A stretch of 64,000 bases of DNA from Takashimella koratensis. Its lineage: Eukaryota > Basidiomycota > Tremellomycetes > Trichosporonales > Tetragoniomycetaceae. The number at the start of each line of letters is the position of its first letter. The stretch's first letter is position 1. The notes beneath the pieces are model-generated. The model searched no databases. It had not been told where the DNA came from and saw only the letters and a program-made list of their open reading frames with translations. The stretch lies in contig BCKT01000012.1 of assembly GCA_003116875.1 (NCBI GenBank), positions 372,001-436,000 on the forward strand. Reading direction: 5' to 3'. The position numbers were made by a program, and so were the translations under genes. Positions 44,841 to 58,422 of this stretch are shown here, in pieces.

Positions 44841-46172
44841 TTAGACGAGCTCTCCTTCGTCTGCGATTGCGAATGCCGGTTGGGGACGGAGTGTATCCGT
44901 GCTTTCTCTCGGTTCGTCCTCTTCGTCCCATATATCATTCCTTTCCTCGGGGACAGTCTCCAGCGCCCGCCCTCCCCCGCCTGCACCCGCCGCTGAGTCT
45001 CCATCCCGTCCAGAAGGATCGAACGGATGGGTACGTCCCTGTGCATCCCGATACGTCGACGCGTGGGTAAGAGGTTGGTATAGCGTCGAGAGCTCGAGTC
45101 GACGTCGAGAACGTTGAAGGACCAGGTGGGCAAAGTAGAGAAATAGCGAGGAACCCAGCAGATTTGCCTAATAGGGAGTTTAAGAGTTGACGAGATTGAA
45201 GCAAGAGATGTGAGCGTTGGTTGGGTTCAAAGTGAGTACGAAATGCAGAGTGGTTCAAGAAGCTGACGACGAGACTTACGACAATATCGCCAAACTGAAA
45301 CTCTTTCCACTAGGAAGGCGTCAGCAATGCTTCAGGTAAAGGTGATTGGTAAAGATGAAAGAGAGATTGAGGAGATGATAGGACGACTACACTCACCGGC
45401 AACATGCTTTGCACAAACTCGCTCACGATTCCGCCGAAAAAGAAAGCTGTGACGAGCGTGAAGAGGAGCGGAGCACGGCGGTAGAACCAAACTCTTCTAT
45501 GTGGGCCTCTGCAGCGGTGTCAGTGCGTCTGACCGAAGGAGAGCAAGTGGCTAGCCTTTCCTTGGCCGAAGGGAGATGATAGGCTATTTGGGAAGAGGCG
45601 ACGCCGAAGACGAGACATACTCTGGAACTTCAATCACAAAGTAGATGAGAAACGTCGCGAACCCCATCTGCGATTTAAAGTGTCAATGACAGCTACAGTC
45701 CATATGCTCGTATCCTCGAGCAGAGAATGACTTGAAGCAGATGCTTACGCCGAGGAAATGGAGCGCCTTGTCGTTGATTGCCAGTGTAGGGAGCGGGGCG
45801 AACCCGAGCACGCCAAGGAGGAGCAGCCACGCCGCTGTGACGAAGATCATTGCCTTGAGGACGGGTCAGCTCAGCCCTACGCAGAGACTCAGAATGAGCT
45901 GGCTAAGGCGCCGGTTTTGGGGCTGGGGCAGATTTGTGCTCTGAACATCGTCATTGACGTATGCTTTGCTGTAGATACCAATGCAGTTCCCAACCAGAAC
46001 CCGCGCCTAGCAACCCGTGCCCAACGCCCAACGGACACGTCAATACCCCTTCTCACCAACTCACAGGTCGTATCCGCAGCGGCAGGTCTTTGAGCGGGTA
46101 CGACCGCATCAAGTACTCTGATGACCACCCGGCAAGGGTCTGGATCATAGCGTGTGGTCGAGGATACGACAT
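44841..46172 (-). CDS. VanZ-like domain membrane protein
   Basis: Six exons: 46065-46172, 45749-45853, 45621-45667, 45397-45508, 45280-45309, 44841-45167, encoding 242 residues. Four hydrophobic helices are spread over the exons: FVTAAWLLLLGVLGF, FATFLIYFVIEV, LLFTLVTAFFFGGIV and ANLLGSSLFLYFAHLVL. Between them are the two VanZ hallmarks: NDKALHFLG before helix 2, and EFVQSMLP...FQFGDIVANLLGS, which matches the EF.Q...P.R.F...D..AN..G pattern. The C-terminal 85 residues are a hydrophilic acidic cytosolic tail. Bacterial VanZ confers low-level teicoplanin resistance by an unclear mechanism; fungal members have no established role. The exon of 30 nt and the 211-nt first intron are the least certain parts, though all phases fit. 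Confidence 0.8.
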
Positions 46173-46633
46173 GGTACTTGTCTGCCGAGGTGGGTTGGGT
46201 TGAGTCAGAGTTGGAATTGGGATTTCCTGCGAGCTACGACGTCGAAGGGACCCAGGGATGCCGTTATGGTTCAATATCGAATAGATTGCTAAATGCAGGC
46301 CATTGTCGCCACTAATTGTGTGCTGTTGTGCACACGGTGGTGTCATTGCCTCCGACCTGCGCTTCCCGTTGTCGTCGTTGACCGACCGACTTCTCACTCC
46401 TCTCCCCGACTCACTCCCCATCTCGACCCTTCAACCAGAATCGATATCGGTCTGATTCATCCACTTTTTGCATACAATCAACGTCGACACCCTCTTCCAC
46501 CTCACCAGCCCATCGCCGCTCGGTTTCCTCGCTCGCGATCCCCCGCGTCGACCTCTCCACACCCTCCCTCCTCCTTCCCCTCTTCCCCAGCTTCACCTGC
46601 CCCGTCTCTTCATCACATCCCCACTCCCTCGCC
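46173..46633. promoter_or_regulatory. Divergent promoter between VanZ-like and DOA4-like genes
   Basis: About 460 nt; the + side is C/T-rich toward the DOA4-like ATG. No specific motif identified. Confidence 0.5.
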
Positions 46634-49600
46634 ATGTCTCTCGACCAGCTCCTCGAGCAGGCCAACAACATTGGCGAGCCGTCCAAACACACCCCTCGCG
46701 AGTGGCTCGAGCACGCACTCAGGTACAATGACCTCGCTCGGATCGCGGAACGCAATAGCAAACGCGAAGAGATGCTTGTCAATTGTACACGAGCCATCAA
46801 ATCGTATTACAACTGTAAAGCACATCCAGGGTTCAAAGATACAGCCGCCAAAGACGCACACTGGGCGTCAAGAGTGAACGACTATAAAGATGTATGTAGA
46901 GGTTTGGGTAAAACGATGGAGAATAAGCTGACTCATATTGGATTTCTTCATTTTTGATTTCGGTTTCGATATGACATTCACCGACTCGCGGTACCCACTT
47001 CGTCTTGACATTATCGAGAACAGACCTACGCGGCGCTGATGAAGAAGGCGAAAGACCTCAAAGACCAGCTCCGAGCACGAGAAGAATCGGCGCGTAGATC
47101 GTCAACTGCATCACCTAGCGGCGGTCCATCACCCGCAGCTGTGGATTCCCATGCCGGCGGGAGTATAGCGGATCGTATGAAGGCTCTCGGAGGACACGGG
47201 ATGGATATTGGCTCGGCTTCTAAACGTATCAGCCGAGACCTTGGACCACCACCAGGTAGAATCGGTGGCGGCGGCGGCGGTGCTGTTGGGGGTGCGGTAC
47301 CTGGTGTGAGCGTGACGGGAGGCGCGGGAAACTTTGGTCCAGCGAGGTATGCCAACCAAGTCCCAAGTCCGAGTACGAGTGCAAATGCGAGTGCGCCGTC
47401 CCGCCTACCGATCAACGGGAATGCGAGCATGGGCAACGGTGTGATCAGTTCCAACACTGAATCCTCGGTGAATGAATCTCCACGCGAGAGTCAATCGCCT
47501 CGACCACCTCAACCACTGGAGCATCCACGGACACCGGTAGAGGAAAGCGCGAGGGCGATGCCTACTTCTCAATACGACGATGACCTCCCTGCACCACCTG
47601 CTCGTCCAACGGCCTTGCCCTCGTCTCCTACCGACCTCCCAGGCCGCAACGACTTTGCTCCACCAGCTAGCACGTCTTCACCTGCCCAGCCACCTAGCCT
47701 CCCGTCAAGCTCGACTCAGCCGCCACCCGTCCCTAACGCCCAGACTAGACCACCCCGACCATTGCCGAAACCCGACTTGCACGGGGTCACGACTGCCCGC
47801 GCAGGGTCAACTAACGTTAACGCATCACCTACCACGCCCTCTTTGCCTCAATCTCCGCGGTCACACGACCTTTCGTCAGCGCTTCGAAACCGATCCCCTC
47901 TCCCACCAACACCGCGCGACTTGCCTCCATCCCCATCCCATCGCCCAGCTCAAGCAGCCGTACCCAGTCCAACACACGAGCTCCCACCTCCCTCTGCGGC
48001 CTCGTACGACCGGCCTCCGCTACCCATGGCCCCTCCTCCCACTTCATCCGGCCCAGCGAGCGCATACAGCCCCGACGCTGACCTGCGATCATTCGAGTCT
48101 GCGTTCCCTTCACTCAGCGAATTCGGCAAACAGTTTGACTCGCTCGACATTGGCCCTGGAGGGAATGGATCAGGGGGCAGACACGTCGACAGACTGCCTG
48201 TTGTTGACGAGCCCGAAGAGTTCAAGCTACCATCAGTACCGACAACGCGACCGGGTCTGCCTCCACCTCCTTCTCGACCCGACGACTTGTTGTCGCCCGA
48301 CTCCAAGCTGCCGTCCCCGCCGGTGCCCGACTTTGGCGATTTGAAACGACCTGCAAGCACACCAATGCTCACGGAAACCGACATGCTTTCATCCCCACCT
48401 GTCCCCCAGTCTGGGCCACAGCACTCGCTGCAACCAATCCTCGACGTGCCCACACCTCCAGCAGACCACCGTGCGCTGTCCCCATCTGTCCCCGCGCCCG
48501 GCTCGCGCCAACGATCGCACTCGCCCATGGCCTTCCCTGTGCCCAAACCCTCCGTCCCACCAGGTAACGCACCCCCTCCCGGCGGCGCACCGGCCCTTGG
48601 ATCCAAACCAGAGTTTCCAATCTCAAACTCGGTGTTACCGGAAACATTGCGTGGTTACTTTCTCAACCTTACAGTCGATATGCTCTTCCTCGACGTTCGG
48701 CCAGAAGAAGAGTTTAAGAGAGGTTATGTTGGCCAAGAGTACGAGTCGAGAGGCGCAAAAGTCAATGTCGTGTGGATGGACCCAACAGTGGTTATGCGAG
48801 AAGGGTGAGTCTAGGCGATGAGGACGAATGGGTGTGGTGTCGATGAAAGTTGTCTAACATAATCCTTTCATGACCTTTGTGGTCCAGGTTGACGTCGGCC
48901 AAGCTGGAAGACTCACTCTCCCTCTCACCGGAGAAACAACGGCTCGCGTTCCAAAATCGTCACAAGTTTGATCTGGTGGTGATGTACGATTCCAAATCGA
49001 CTTCTTTCCCTCGTCGCGGAACTTCGCCTTCCCCAGTCTCACGGCTACTTGAGGTTATTCAGGAGAAGGAATTCGCCAAACCGCTTCCGAGGTTCCCAGT
49101 GTTGCTTGTGGGAGGTTACGAAGGGTGGGTGGACTTCATCAAGAAACGACAACAGAGGCATTCGGTACAGGCGATGCATGCGGCTCAGGCGGCGCACAAG
49201 TCGAATGGAATGTGAGTGGATCTTTTGCTGGGCGTGGAGCGAAAGCCGGAAAAGAAGATTCGCAGAAGCTAATATATTGTTCACATATCAGTCCACGTAC
49301 CGAGTCCAAGATGGACGTCAAGAGGAGGGATATGCCCGTGTACCAGTCTGCCTCGTTTGCCAAGGACATCACAGACAAGGTGAGAAAGATATTGCCAGCT
49401 ACTCTCTCTGCATATGTGTAGACGAGCTGATGACCCTCAGCTGAACTATGGTCTTCCACAATCGATGACCGGGGAGAACTCGGCCTACATCACCCGCCCT
49501 GGTCCCAGTACACCTCGGCACGGTTCCTCCAGCTCCGTCTCTTACTCCACTACTTCACCCACCATCGTCCCTCCTCCTCCAGCTGCGCCAATCCACCCGG

Positions 49601-52040
49601 GCCCCGGGGCCAGGCGGCGAAGCGACTACATGGAGTCACACAATCAATCGTACTCTGGCTACACTCCAGCCTCGGCGGTCCCGCGTGGCGTGGGGGCTAT
49701 CGATTACCCACAAACGTATGCACTCGCGCATAATGTCCCGAAACCACCACCGGCTGCGGCTCAGCATGGGTCGGAAAGACAGGATTTGAGACCGGCAGTG
49801 GTCAGGTCCGGATCGACGAGGTTTGATGTGGAGGGTGGTGCAAAGTATTGGGTAGACGCGAAACTTGGTCTCACAGGTCTGAAGAATCTCGGAAAGTGAG
49901 CAGACTTGAGAGGATCTGACTTTGAAGAGAAGCTGGGAAAGGTCGTTTGAAATAGATTTGGGCAGGTTGATCGAGGTCTAGTAGGGTAAGAAGGAAAACT
50001 GACAATTTCCTTTGCGACAATAGCACGTGTTACATGAACTCGACAATCCAGTGCTTGAGCGCGACTCTACCGTTTGCGAGGTATTTCTTGGACGGGAGGT
50101 ATAAGCGCGATATCAATCTCGTTAACAACCTCGGGACAAAAGGCAATTTGGCCAATGCGTTTGCTGAATTGCTCAAGGCGTTGTGGGAGGAGAGTTATAC
50201 ATTCTTGTCTCCGATCACGTTCCGAGTGAGTTGAGATCTTATATATTACAGAGCCGCTGGTCAAGTGGTGACAGCGATTGAGCCGTTGTCTTGAGAATAG
50301 CTGCTAACAGAGGTTACTCGTCACCCTTATCTGTGGCTCTCGCAGAAAAACATCATCGCGTTCAAGAGCGACTTTGCCGGGTCTGAGCAACACGATTCTC
50401 AAGAGTTCCTCTCATTCGTCATGGACGGCCTACACGAGGATTTGAACCGCATCAAGAGCAAACCTCCAGCGGTCGAGATGACCCCCGAGCGAGAAAACCT
50501 GCTCGAGACACTACCACCACAGCAAGCGTCGGATATGGAATGGAAGATTTACAAAATGCGTAACGATAGCTTTATCGTAGATCTCTTCCAGGGGCAATAT
50601 ATGAACCGACTCGAGTGTCTTACTTGCGGGAAAGTTAGTAGAGCGTAGAGGTGGAAGCGAAACAGGTCTCATAAAGGGTTGAGCTGACTCTTGAACCCTT
50701 AGACGTCAACAGTGTACGATTCATTCCAGTGGCTTACGCTCGATCTACCATCGTCGAGAAACAAAGTCGTCCTCCCCGAACTATTCGATCGATGGGTCAG
50801 CCCCGAAATCCTGGACGGAGATGAGAAGTGGTGAGTGATCTCGGCGTCTGCTTCGTAAAGTGAAAAAGAAGAAGAGAGATCTCGTTTGGTGCTATACCAC
50901 ACGTTGACCCGACCTGCTGCGCGCACTGGCGTATACTGGGATCGGAGTTGGTGCGGATGTGCAGATGTTGCGGATAGGGTCTGGCGTTAAGCTAAGATAA
51001 GCGAGTAAGCACGGAAGCTAACGAAATGCTTTTTTCTTTTCTTCAATCTTGTCTGACCTTTTCGGTCGATCCTGGGGCCTGTCTTCGACGTCCAACAGGT
51101 TCTGCCCACGATGCAAGGTCAATCGGCGGGCGTCCAAGACGCTCACGCTCGTCCGGCTCCCACCGGTCCTCTTGATCCAACTGAAACGATTCATCCCTGT
51201 AAACAATGGTCGGTTCTGGAATAAATCAGATACACCCGTCATCTTCCCGCTCAAGAACCTCGATTTGACTCGTTACGTCCCTGCTCGAAAAGCGACGGGG
51301 AGCGAGGACCTCAATGATCCCCGGACACAGGTTGGTCCGTTCAAGTACGACTTGTACGGCGTCTCGAACCATATGGGCACGCTATCATCTGGTCACTGTG
51401 AGTTGTCGTGTTTGCCTAAACGGGGGTTCTTCATGATGTTGGGAGCGCCGGTTTGCTGCGTGTAGTTCAGTGTCCTTGAGACTAGCGCGTTTGTGCGAAT
51501 TGCAGGGGAGAAGAACGAGGGTCATGCTGATATCGCTTGTTCCTAAACCTAATCCACCGCCTCACCATCGATCGGGGAAACCTCCACACTGGGTTTTGTT
51601 GAAAATATTCGCCCAACTCCCAACAACCTACAGACACTGCATACGTCAGGTCGGGCAACGATTGGATGTTCTGCGAGGACAGCAAGGTACAGAAAGCTAC
51701 AGAGCACGACGTCGTGGTAAGTCTTCGTCTACTTTTGGGAAGAGAAATAGGTGCTCCCGGTTTTAGATCAGGGCCGAGGAGGTAAAAAATGAGCTTAAAC
51801 TGACACCTCTGTTCCTACAACCTACTCCCTTGTCAAAATCACATCCACCAGTCACGCCCTGCGTATATCTTGTAAGTCGACAGAAGCTACTCGGGTCGAA
51901 GTAGGATCTCAGTTGTTCTTTGGACCGCCCTGTACCCTTGCCTGTTTACTCCGCGGACAACAGTTGAATTATCGCTGACAATACTGTTTCTCCGTTCCCT
52001 GTCTTTCCTATCCAGGTTCTACAAGCGAGTTCCCGCTTAG
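46634..52040 (+). CDS. DOA4: Ubiquitin carboxyl-terminal hydrolase with USP8-dimer-like and rhodanese domains (Doa4/Ubp5 type)
   Basis: Twelve exons: 46634-46891, 47024-48804, 48888-49211, 49292-49379, 49441-49895, 50024-50225, 50346-50633, 50703-50830, 51099-51397, 51634-51716, 51852-51871, 52016-52040, encoding 1316 residues. Residues 1-90 form a helical module (WLEHALRYNDLARIAERNSKREEMLVNCTRAIKSY cut here into WLEHALRYNDLARIAERN and following) like the USP8 N-terminal dimerisation domain. A long Pro/Ser linker reaches about residue 600. A rhodanese-like domain (MLFLDVRPEEEFKRGYV to FPVLLVGGYEGWVDFIK) follows. The protease has Cys971 in NTCYMNSTIQCL, QHDSQEFLSFVMDG, zinc-type pairs CLTC and CPRC, VLLIQLKRF, His1274 in LSSGHYTA and WMFCEDSKV. 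This order matches yeast Doa4, which recovers ubiquitin at endosomes. All catalytic parts are intact. Two terminal exons are only 20 and 25 nt. Confidence 0.93.
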
Positions 52041-54677
52041 CGACAGACCTTTCTCTGGTAGTCAGTCAGCGCCGTGAAGTATCAGTGTTCACATTCCATG
52101 GAATCGTCCGTCCTCCCCTCCGTTCCGTTCCCTTCCCACGCCTTCGCTCCGTCATCTAACCCTGCCCTTCGTTGACGCCGCCACCGCCACCCGCATCTTG
52201 TACCATCAGGGAGTCGTACTAGACGAGCCCGATTGCTCAAGCAGCATTACATACATACAGTATCGATCATAGCGAGTTTGTTGATGTGCAATGACACAAC
52301 ACGTTGTAGAGCCTTGACCTCTCGAGAGGCAGCCCTTCCTCGGCGACAGCTGGTTCCTCTGGTTCGGCTTAGGCCTTGTGGCCGCCGTGCCCGCCCTTGA
52401 GCCGGCGGCTTGAACAGAAGATGATAAGACGCCGTGCATTGTGTGCGCCCCATCGGTCACCCTGACACCAGTCATCTGTAACTAACTCATGCTTATGCTC
52501 CCTCTCGATTGATCGATGAGCCACCAGGTTGGTAGATTGAGTTGATCCGTGCCGCGCCTCTGACGTGCTTGAAATCGACACTTGTCCATGTCACACGAGT
52601 GATTGCTGTCCTCTTTCCCTGCACCAGATGTCGACCACCAAGGTTAGCGTCCTCATTCGCAGCCATGGTACCGTGTGGTCCAGTGGGAGCGGGGGGAAGG
52701 TACCCAGAGCAAAGGGTGTCCTGCGGTTTCCTGTATCCTCGGGGTCCTGAGCCAAGCGAAAACAAGGCAAAAGCGTCAACAACAACACCCAAAAAAAAAA
52801 AAAAACGTCCGAGCGCTGGCTTGGATCATTCAACAACACTGACGACGACCCATCATCAACTGCGTCCCAATCAGGCAGACACCCTCACTTTACCTCCCTC
52901 GTCACGCCGGCGCCTATCCCTCAGCGTTCAGCGCTACCGTCAAGGGCACGCACAAGCTTAGCCGCACCCATTTCACAGCACAACACGGCGCACGCGACGT
53001 CGCGCGCGTGGGGTCACTCACCCACTGCTATCTCGCGTCACGACCTCATCGATATAACCCGGCTCGTCAACATCCCCCCCCAGACGACCATGAATCGATC
53101 CCAGCAACGACCGCGATACGCAATCAACGACCCCTCTGTCGACCTCATCATCAAAGTCCAGACTCAACACGGCACCATCTGACACACTTTGCAATCTTCA
53201 ATCTCCATCTCCATCGCTGATCCACAGCCATCATCAGCATCACCCTCGTCCCACGCGATCAGCCCGTCCACCATCNCNCCCCCCCCCCACCCTCCACCAT
53301 CCTCCATCGCTCGCTCGTCCTTCCCCTCCTTCCCTTCACACGGCATTCAACCGGCCTCGCAACAGGCACGCCTCGGTCTCGAGCTTGGCATCTCCAGCAA
53401 GCACTCACGGCAACTCGACTCCCCACCTCTCCCTCCACCTCGCCCTCGATACCTGCGCAGCCTCTTGACCGGCGGTCGAGCAAGGCGAAAGGATTAAGTC
53501 GCAACAGAGTCAAAGGGGGGCGCGAGAAGATATATCATCACACGGTCGCCGAGCGCTGCGCAAGGATCTAGGTGGACGTAAAGTTTTGCTCTCGACCTGA
53601 CCCTCCTTGTCGACGGGCGTAAAGAAAGAAACGCACAGGCTCGTCATTTGACTGGACCTTGTGCTCAACCCGGCGTCACCACGAGTCACCCTAGTCACCT
53701 CGGATTACCAGTCGACAGTGAGTCTGTGCTCTGCAGCGCCCTTTGTCCCTTCCCAGCGAACCCTCCCCCCGTTCTGCTCCCGCTGTCGGGCGCCCTCGGC
53801 CCGCCCCATTCATCACAGCATCATCGCCCGCTCCATCACCTCCGTCACCTCCATCACCATCATCCATCTCGCGTCGTTACTGCCCCCTCGTCCCTGCCCC
53901 TCGTTCCTTGATCCAGCCGAGCATCCATCTCGCGGGCGCCTCTGTCGCTATCCCCATCCTGCACCCTCTCGTGCCCACCCTCATCACCATCTTGGATACC
54001 GGAACGAGTCCACGCACGGGGCTCGCAATTAATCTCACTCGTTTGCGCCCCTGCACCCCATCATCTCTCTCACCATCTTCCTCTCCTCTCTTCTCTCCCT
54101 CTCTTCTCGCCTCGTCGCCCGCTCGGCACGAAACCTGATTCCTCTCTCTCTTCACTCTACTCCACTCGCTTAACACTTCGCCCTCTTCCTTCCTCTCGCT
54201 CACTTATACACCCCCTTCCTTTCGCAGAAACAGATCGGTCTATCAACATCACCAACTCTGCGCCCTATCTTGTCAGCTTCCCTCTCTCCCTCTCTCCTCT
54301 CACCCCATAGCAAGCCGACTCGCAACTCGTCAAGGCACTCCGGCCTTCTCGCTCTTCAATCATCGCGTACCTTGCCGGACTCGTCGCCCCGCTCCGCCCC
54401 GGTCCTTTGCCTTCTTACCTTCCTGCCGCTTCCCTCCCGGTTTCCTCGTCGCTCTGCTCTCCCGCTCAGCTGAGGGATTTTAGGCAACCGCATCCCTGTT
54501 TCAAACAGACCACGATTGCGATACCCGTCTCCCTCCTCGCATTTAATTGCTCTGCTTCTCCTCGAACCCCTTGCCCCCCCCTTTTGACGAAAATCATTCT
54601 AGCGCCGAGCTAGAACTAGCGCTTCCACTTGGTTGTTTATCCATCTTCCACCTCTCGCTTCTCACCGCTCGGACAAC
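52041..54677. other. Longest intergenic stretch (2.6 kb), no confident gene
   Basis: It contains an A run at 52791-52805, an ambiguous C run at 53275-53289 and a strongly C/T-rich last kilobase that is probably leader or promoter of the kelch-BTB gene. A minus-strand frame ending near 52370 with GGHGGHKA and ATGs such as 52629 (+) were considered, but no splice model gave a recognisable protein. Confidence 0.5.
53275..53289. repeat. C homopolymer with two ambiguous bases
   Basis: N at 53276 and 53278 inside a run of C. Length uncertain. Non-coding in my model. Confidence 0.85.
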
Positions 54678-57600
54678 ATGGATCCGTCTATCGCGCACCT
54701 GACGAGCTGGGCCGAGCCTGCGCGCGGCGATGTCCCGCTTCCGCTCACGGTGAGTTGGCGCTTGCTCTCAGAGATCTATCTACTGGGACGGGGGGTGGAA
54801 GCCGAGCGAAGAGGGGCAATGCAGCTGATCATCCTCTGGCAGGGCCCATCGGTGACCATGTCGCCACTAGCAGGACCGCCGACCGTGTTCGTGTTCGGCG
54901 GCAAAGTCGTCTCGCTCCGCCGCCTGACATCAGATATGTGGGCGCTCGATCTCGCTTCACGCACTTGGACACGAGTCGACGCTGGTGACGGTCCCGGTCC
55001 TAGATACTTCCACTCTATGGATACCTGTAAGTGGTTGAGAGACGCGCCGCCCTCCCTCGACGCCCCGAAAGAGCCCCGGCGCTGATATTTGATGCACAAT
55101 CAGGGGAAGACAAACTCGTTTGCTTTGGCGGCATGTCTGACTCGGAGGTCCTCGCCGTTCACAATGACATCTGGTTCTTTGACTGCCGCTCTCGTCGATG
55201 GCTTCCTCAACCTTCGCCAACCACCTCGCAGGACCCTGCACTTCTCCCCCAGGCTCGCTACGCCCACCTGAGCGCCGTCTCGCGAGGACAACTTGTCGTC
55301 TCAGGCGGTCAACACAGTGACAACTCTTGGATCTACGAAATCAACGTCTACGACCTGCGACGGCGACAGTGGATCGCCAAGACCGAGCAGCCGGAGGCAG
55401 GAGGGCTTCACTCCAAAGGAGCGTACCGCAGCGTGGCGGCGAGCAGCAAGCAGCGGGTCATCGTCCCGGAGACCGGCAACGTTCACTCATATGCTATCGA
55501 AGAGGACGGCGAAGGTGGTGGTAAGTGAACGGTCCCGGACCTCGCTACCAAGATCGACAAGCTGACATCCACATAGACATTTGGTGCTACTCCAACTACG
55601 ACTTTGCCAAAGTCCGCCGAGAGCTCGAAGTTCTCACCCCTATGCCATCCGCCGCACCACCATCCGACCGATACCGCTCCCCTCCTACCCACGCCATCCG
55701 AGACGAGTCTCCCAGCATGCGTGGATCCCCTCAACCTCCCGGTCTTCGATTCCCCACAGGTGGTATCGTCGGTCGACACTTCGTTCTCTGCGGATTGTAC
55801 CTCGCCTCATCTTCCGCCGCGTTCTCGATCTGGGCGCTCGATCTCGTTAACCTTACTTGGCGCCACCTCGAGCCCCAGGTCCTCTCCACCGGCAGCTGGA
55901 ACCGGGCCGTTCTCTGGCCCGAGCAGGGCAAGCTCCTCGTCTTTGGCAACTCCCAGTCCGACCTCGCTACCGACTATGGCAAGCGTGCCGTTAGCCTGGA
56001 CCACATCGCCGTCATCTCGCTCGAGACGTACGGCATCTACCGGCCTCCTCTTCTTGAGGTCTCGGCCAAAGTCCAGGACACGGGTATCGCGATGCTCGAC
56101 GAGAAACTCGCATCCGACTACGACGTCATTAGCGAGGACGGCAAGCGCGTCAAGTGCTCTCGAACCATCCTCGAAGGTCGATGGCCCTGGTTCGCCGAGC
56201 AACTCCAACTACTTGCAGACAAAGCAGCCGGGATCGTGCGCGAGGCTCCAGCTGTCGATATCAACGACACTTTACTGGGCTCGTTTACTCCCGCGCGTCT
56301 CACGCCGACACAGCTCTCCCTCGCCGAGCCCTTCCCCGTCTGCGTCGGTCTCGTGCAGTATTTCTACACCCTATCTTTATCCACCCCGCTCCAGAACAGG
56401 GCGCCAGTGCTATCTGCTCTTCTCTTCCTGGCTAAGCAGTACAAGATTGACCGGCTGGCAAAGCTGGTCATCCATGCGCTGCACTCGCGATTAGACCCCT
56501 CCACTGCGCTCGGCATCTACGAGATTGCCACACTGGCAAGTGAGCAAAACCTCCAAGCACGGGCCCTCAACATGATCCACGTAAGTTTAGTTTCACAGTG
56601 CCCCCTGCGCCACTTATCCTTGGCACATTCCCACACTCCGCGCGTGACATGTCGGTTGTCATGGTTACTAACCATCAATCTTCTCTTATTTGCAGTCGTC
56701 GAAGGGTGGTCCTGGTGTGCGCGGCCACCGCTCGGGCTCCGGCACGAGCCATGTGAACGACTCTATCGGCTCTACGGCAAACATGGCGACAACTCTCGGC
56801 TCGTTCCCGGCTCCACCTTCGCAGACGCCCGACCCGTCCGATCGCCAGGGCTCTAGTAATCAATCAGAGTCACTCGATGCGCCATATCGCCGCGCACGAG
56901 CCGACTCTATGACCGTTCCCCTCGACGTCCTCGCCGCGTCACCGATGCCTTCTCCTGAGCTGGAACCTGCTCCGCAAGTATCAGCTCCCCCCTCGCCACC
57001 GCAAGCAAACGTCAACCAGTTGCTTGCCGCTCTCGATATCAACAGCCCTGTGCACGACTCTGACAGCATGCCGGCGAGTGCTAGCGCGAGCAACAATGCG
57101 AGCCCCCGTGTACCGCCCGTGCCTGTCACACCTCCAGTTCCATCTCGGTCTCGTCGCCCGCCACCACTCATGGCTCCTCCAGAGGGCCCTTTGCCTATCC
57201 CTCGGATCGACCCGGCTTTCCACCTCAACGCCCCGCACCGGCCGTCCAGCCCGACCGTCTCCGAGGTCACGTCGGGCTACCTCCGCACGCCTGCCGAGTC
57301 TATCCGCGAGTCGGCCATCTTTGCACGCGACTCCTTCCCTGGATTCCAACCCGATCCTCGACCGTCGCCTTCCGCCAACAGCAAGGTCCAAGGCCTCGGT
57401 CTTCCTTCGCTTCCAGAGTTTGGCGCGCCCGACTTCCGAGCCAACGACATGTCGTTTGAGTCGTTCAAGACGACCATGCCCGTCCATCTCACGCGCTCAC
57501 CATCGTACACGATGCCACCGTCCAAAACACAGCACCGGCCGTCGATTGCATCCATGTCGACCCAATCGTCTGGCGCATCCGAGTTGAGCATCGGGACGTA

Positions 57601-58099
57601 CGCTGGGATCGCGGCATACCTCATGCCAGAGTCGGGCTTGGCTCGGACGGAGACGCAGAGCTCGTTTGGTGCTACCGACCTTCACCATCACCCGCTCGTC
57701 CGAACAGAAACCATCAACACTACTAGCTCGGGTTCCACAGGTGCCATGTCGAGGAAGGCTCAAAAGGCTGAGAAGAAGGCGTGAGTACTTGTTCAGTGCG
57801 ATCGCAGCTTGGGGTACTCTTGGTGTCCTCGAAACTGACAGTACAGCAGCATCCTCGACGCGGAGAAGGCTCAAAAGAAGAACGAGGCTCAGGCCAAGTT
57901 TGAGGCTATGCGAGCTGAGCAGATGCTTAAGATCGCAAAGTCCAAGGCCGAGGCTCAGCGCAAGGCGGAGATTGCATCAAAAGAGGCGTTGGTCGTCAAG
58001 CCGACACCGGCACCACAGTCAAAGTTTGGACGGTTTGGAGCAAAGTTTGCAGAGGCGGTCTTGTTCCCTGCTGGAGGTGACAAGTCGACCATGTTCTGA
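54678..58099 (+). CDS. Kelch-repeat and BTB-domain protein, RAL2-like
   Basis: Six exons: 54678-54749, 54843-55026, 55104-55520, 55577-56580, 56696-57780, 57847-58099, encoding 1004 residues. Residues about 40-330 hold kelch blades: FVFGGKV...MWALDLASRTWTRV, LVCFGGMSDSEV...IWFFDCRSRRWLP, LVVSGGQHSDNSWIYEINVYDL, and FVLCGLYLA...IWALDLVNLTWRHL. A BTB-like segment follows (SDYDVISEDGKRVKCSRTIL to about 470, then VLSALLFLAKQYKIDRL). The next 350 residues are Pro/Ser-rich and disordered. The C-terminus is a charged coiled coil (AEKAQKKNEAQAKFEAMRAE). Fission yeast Ral2 has this kelch-plus-BTB layout and acts upstream of Ras1 in mating and shape; that role is inferred. The last acceptor could be either of two AGs three bases apart. 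Confidence 0.85.
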
Positions 58100-58422
58100 G
58101 TGATGATTGAAGGGGAAACGCAAGAAAAAAGCCAAAGTATACCACTTCAGGTGTGGAAGAACGAGGCAGCGGTTGTGTACACTTGTCTGATTAGGTTCTC
58201 TTTTCTGGGTTTTAAGGTGATCTGTGTCGTGATCTAGGCTCGGTGTTTCGTGGTGAGCTAGTCGTTGGTGACGACGGTTGCGAAGTGTTTTTTGGTTATC
58301 CATACAGAGAAGAAAGAGTAAATCAACGAGTACGAGTAACGAGATGACGTGTAGAAGCAGAGAGAATGCAATGTCATGACCTCCAACCGTGGGCAGTAGT
58401 GGTATTGTACAGACTCTGTTGC
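58100..58422. other. Convergent 3' region
   Basis: About 320 nt between two convergent stops; nothing recognised. Confidence 0.6.

Noticed and set aside
52369..52670. Small minus-strand gene ending in GGHGGHKA, starting MAANEDANLGG
   Set aside because: The ending resembles Gly/Lys stress proteins, but no splice combination joined the parts into a recognisable protein.
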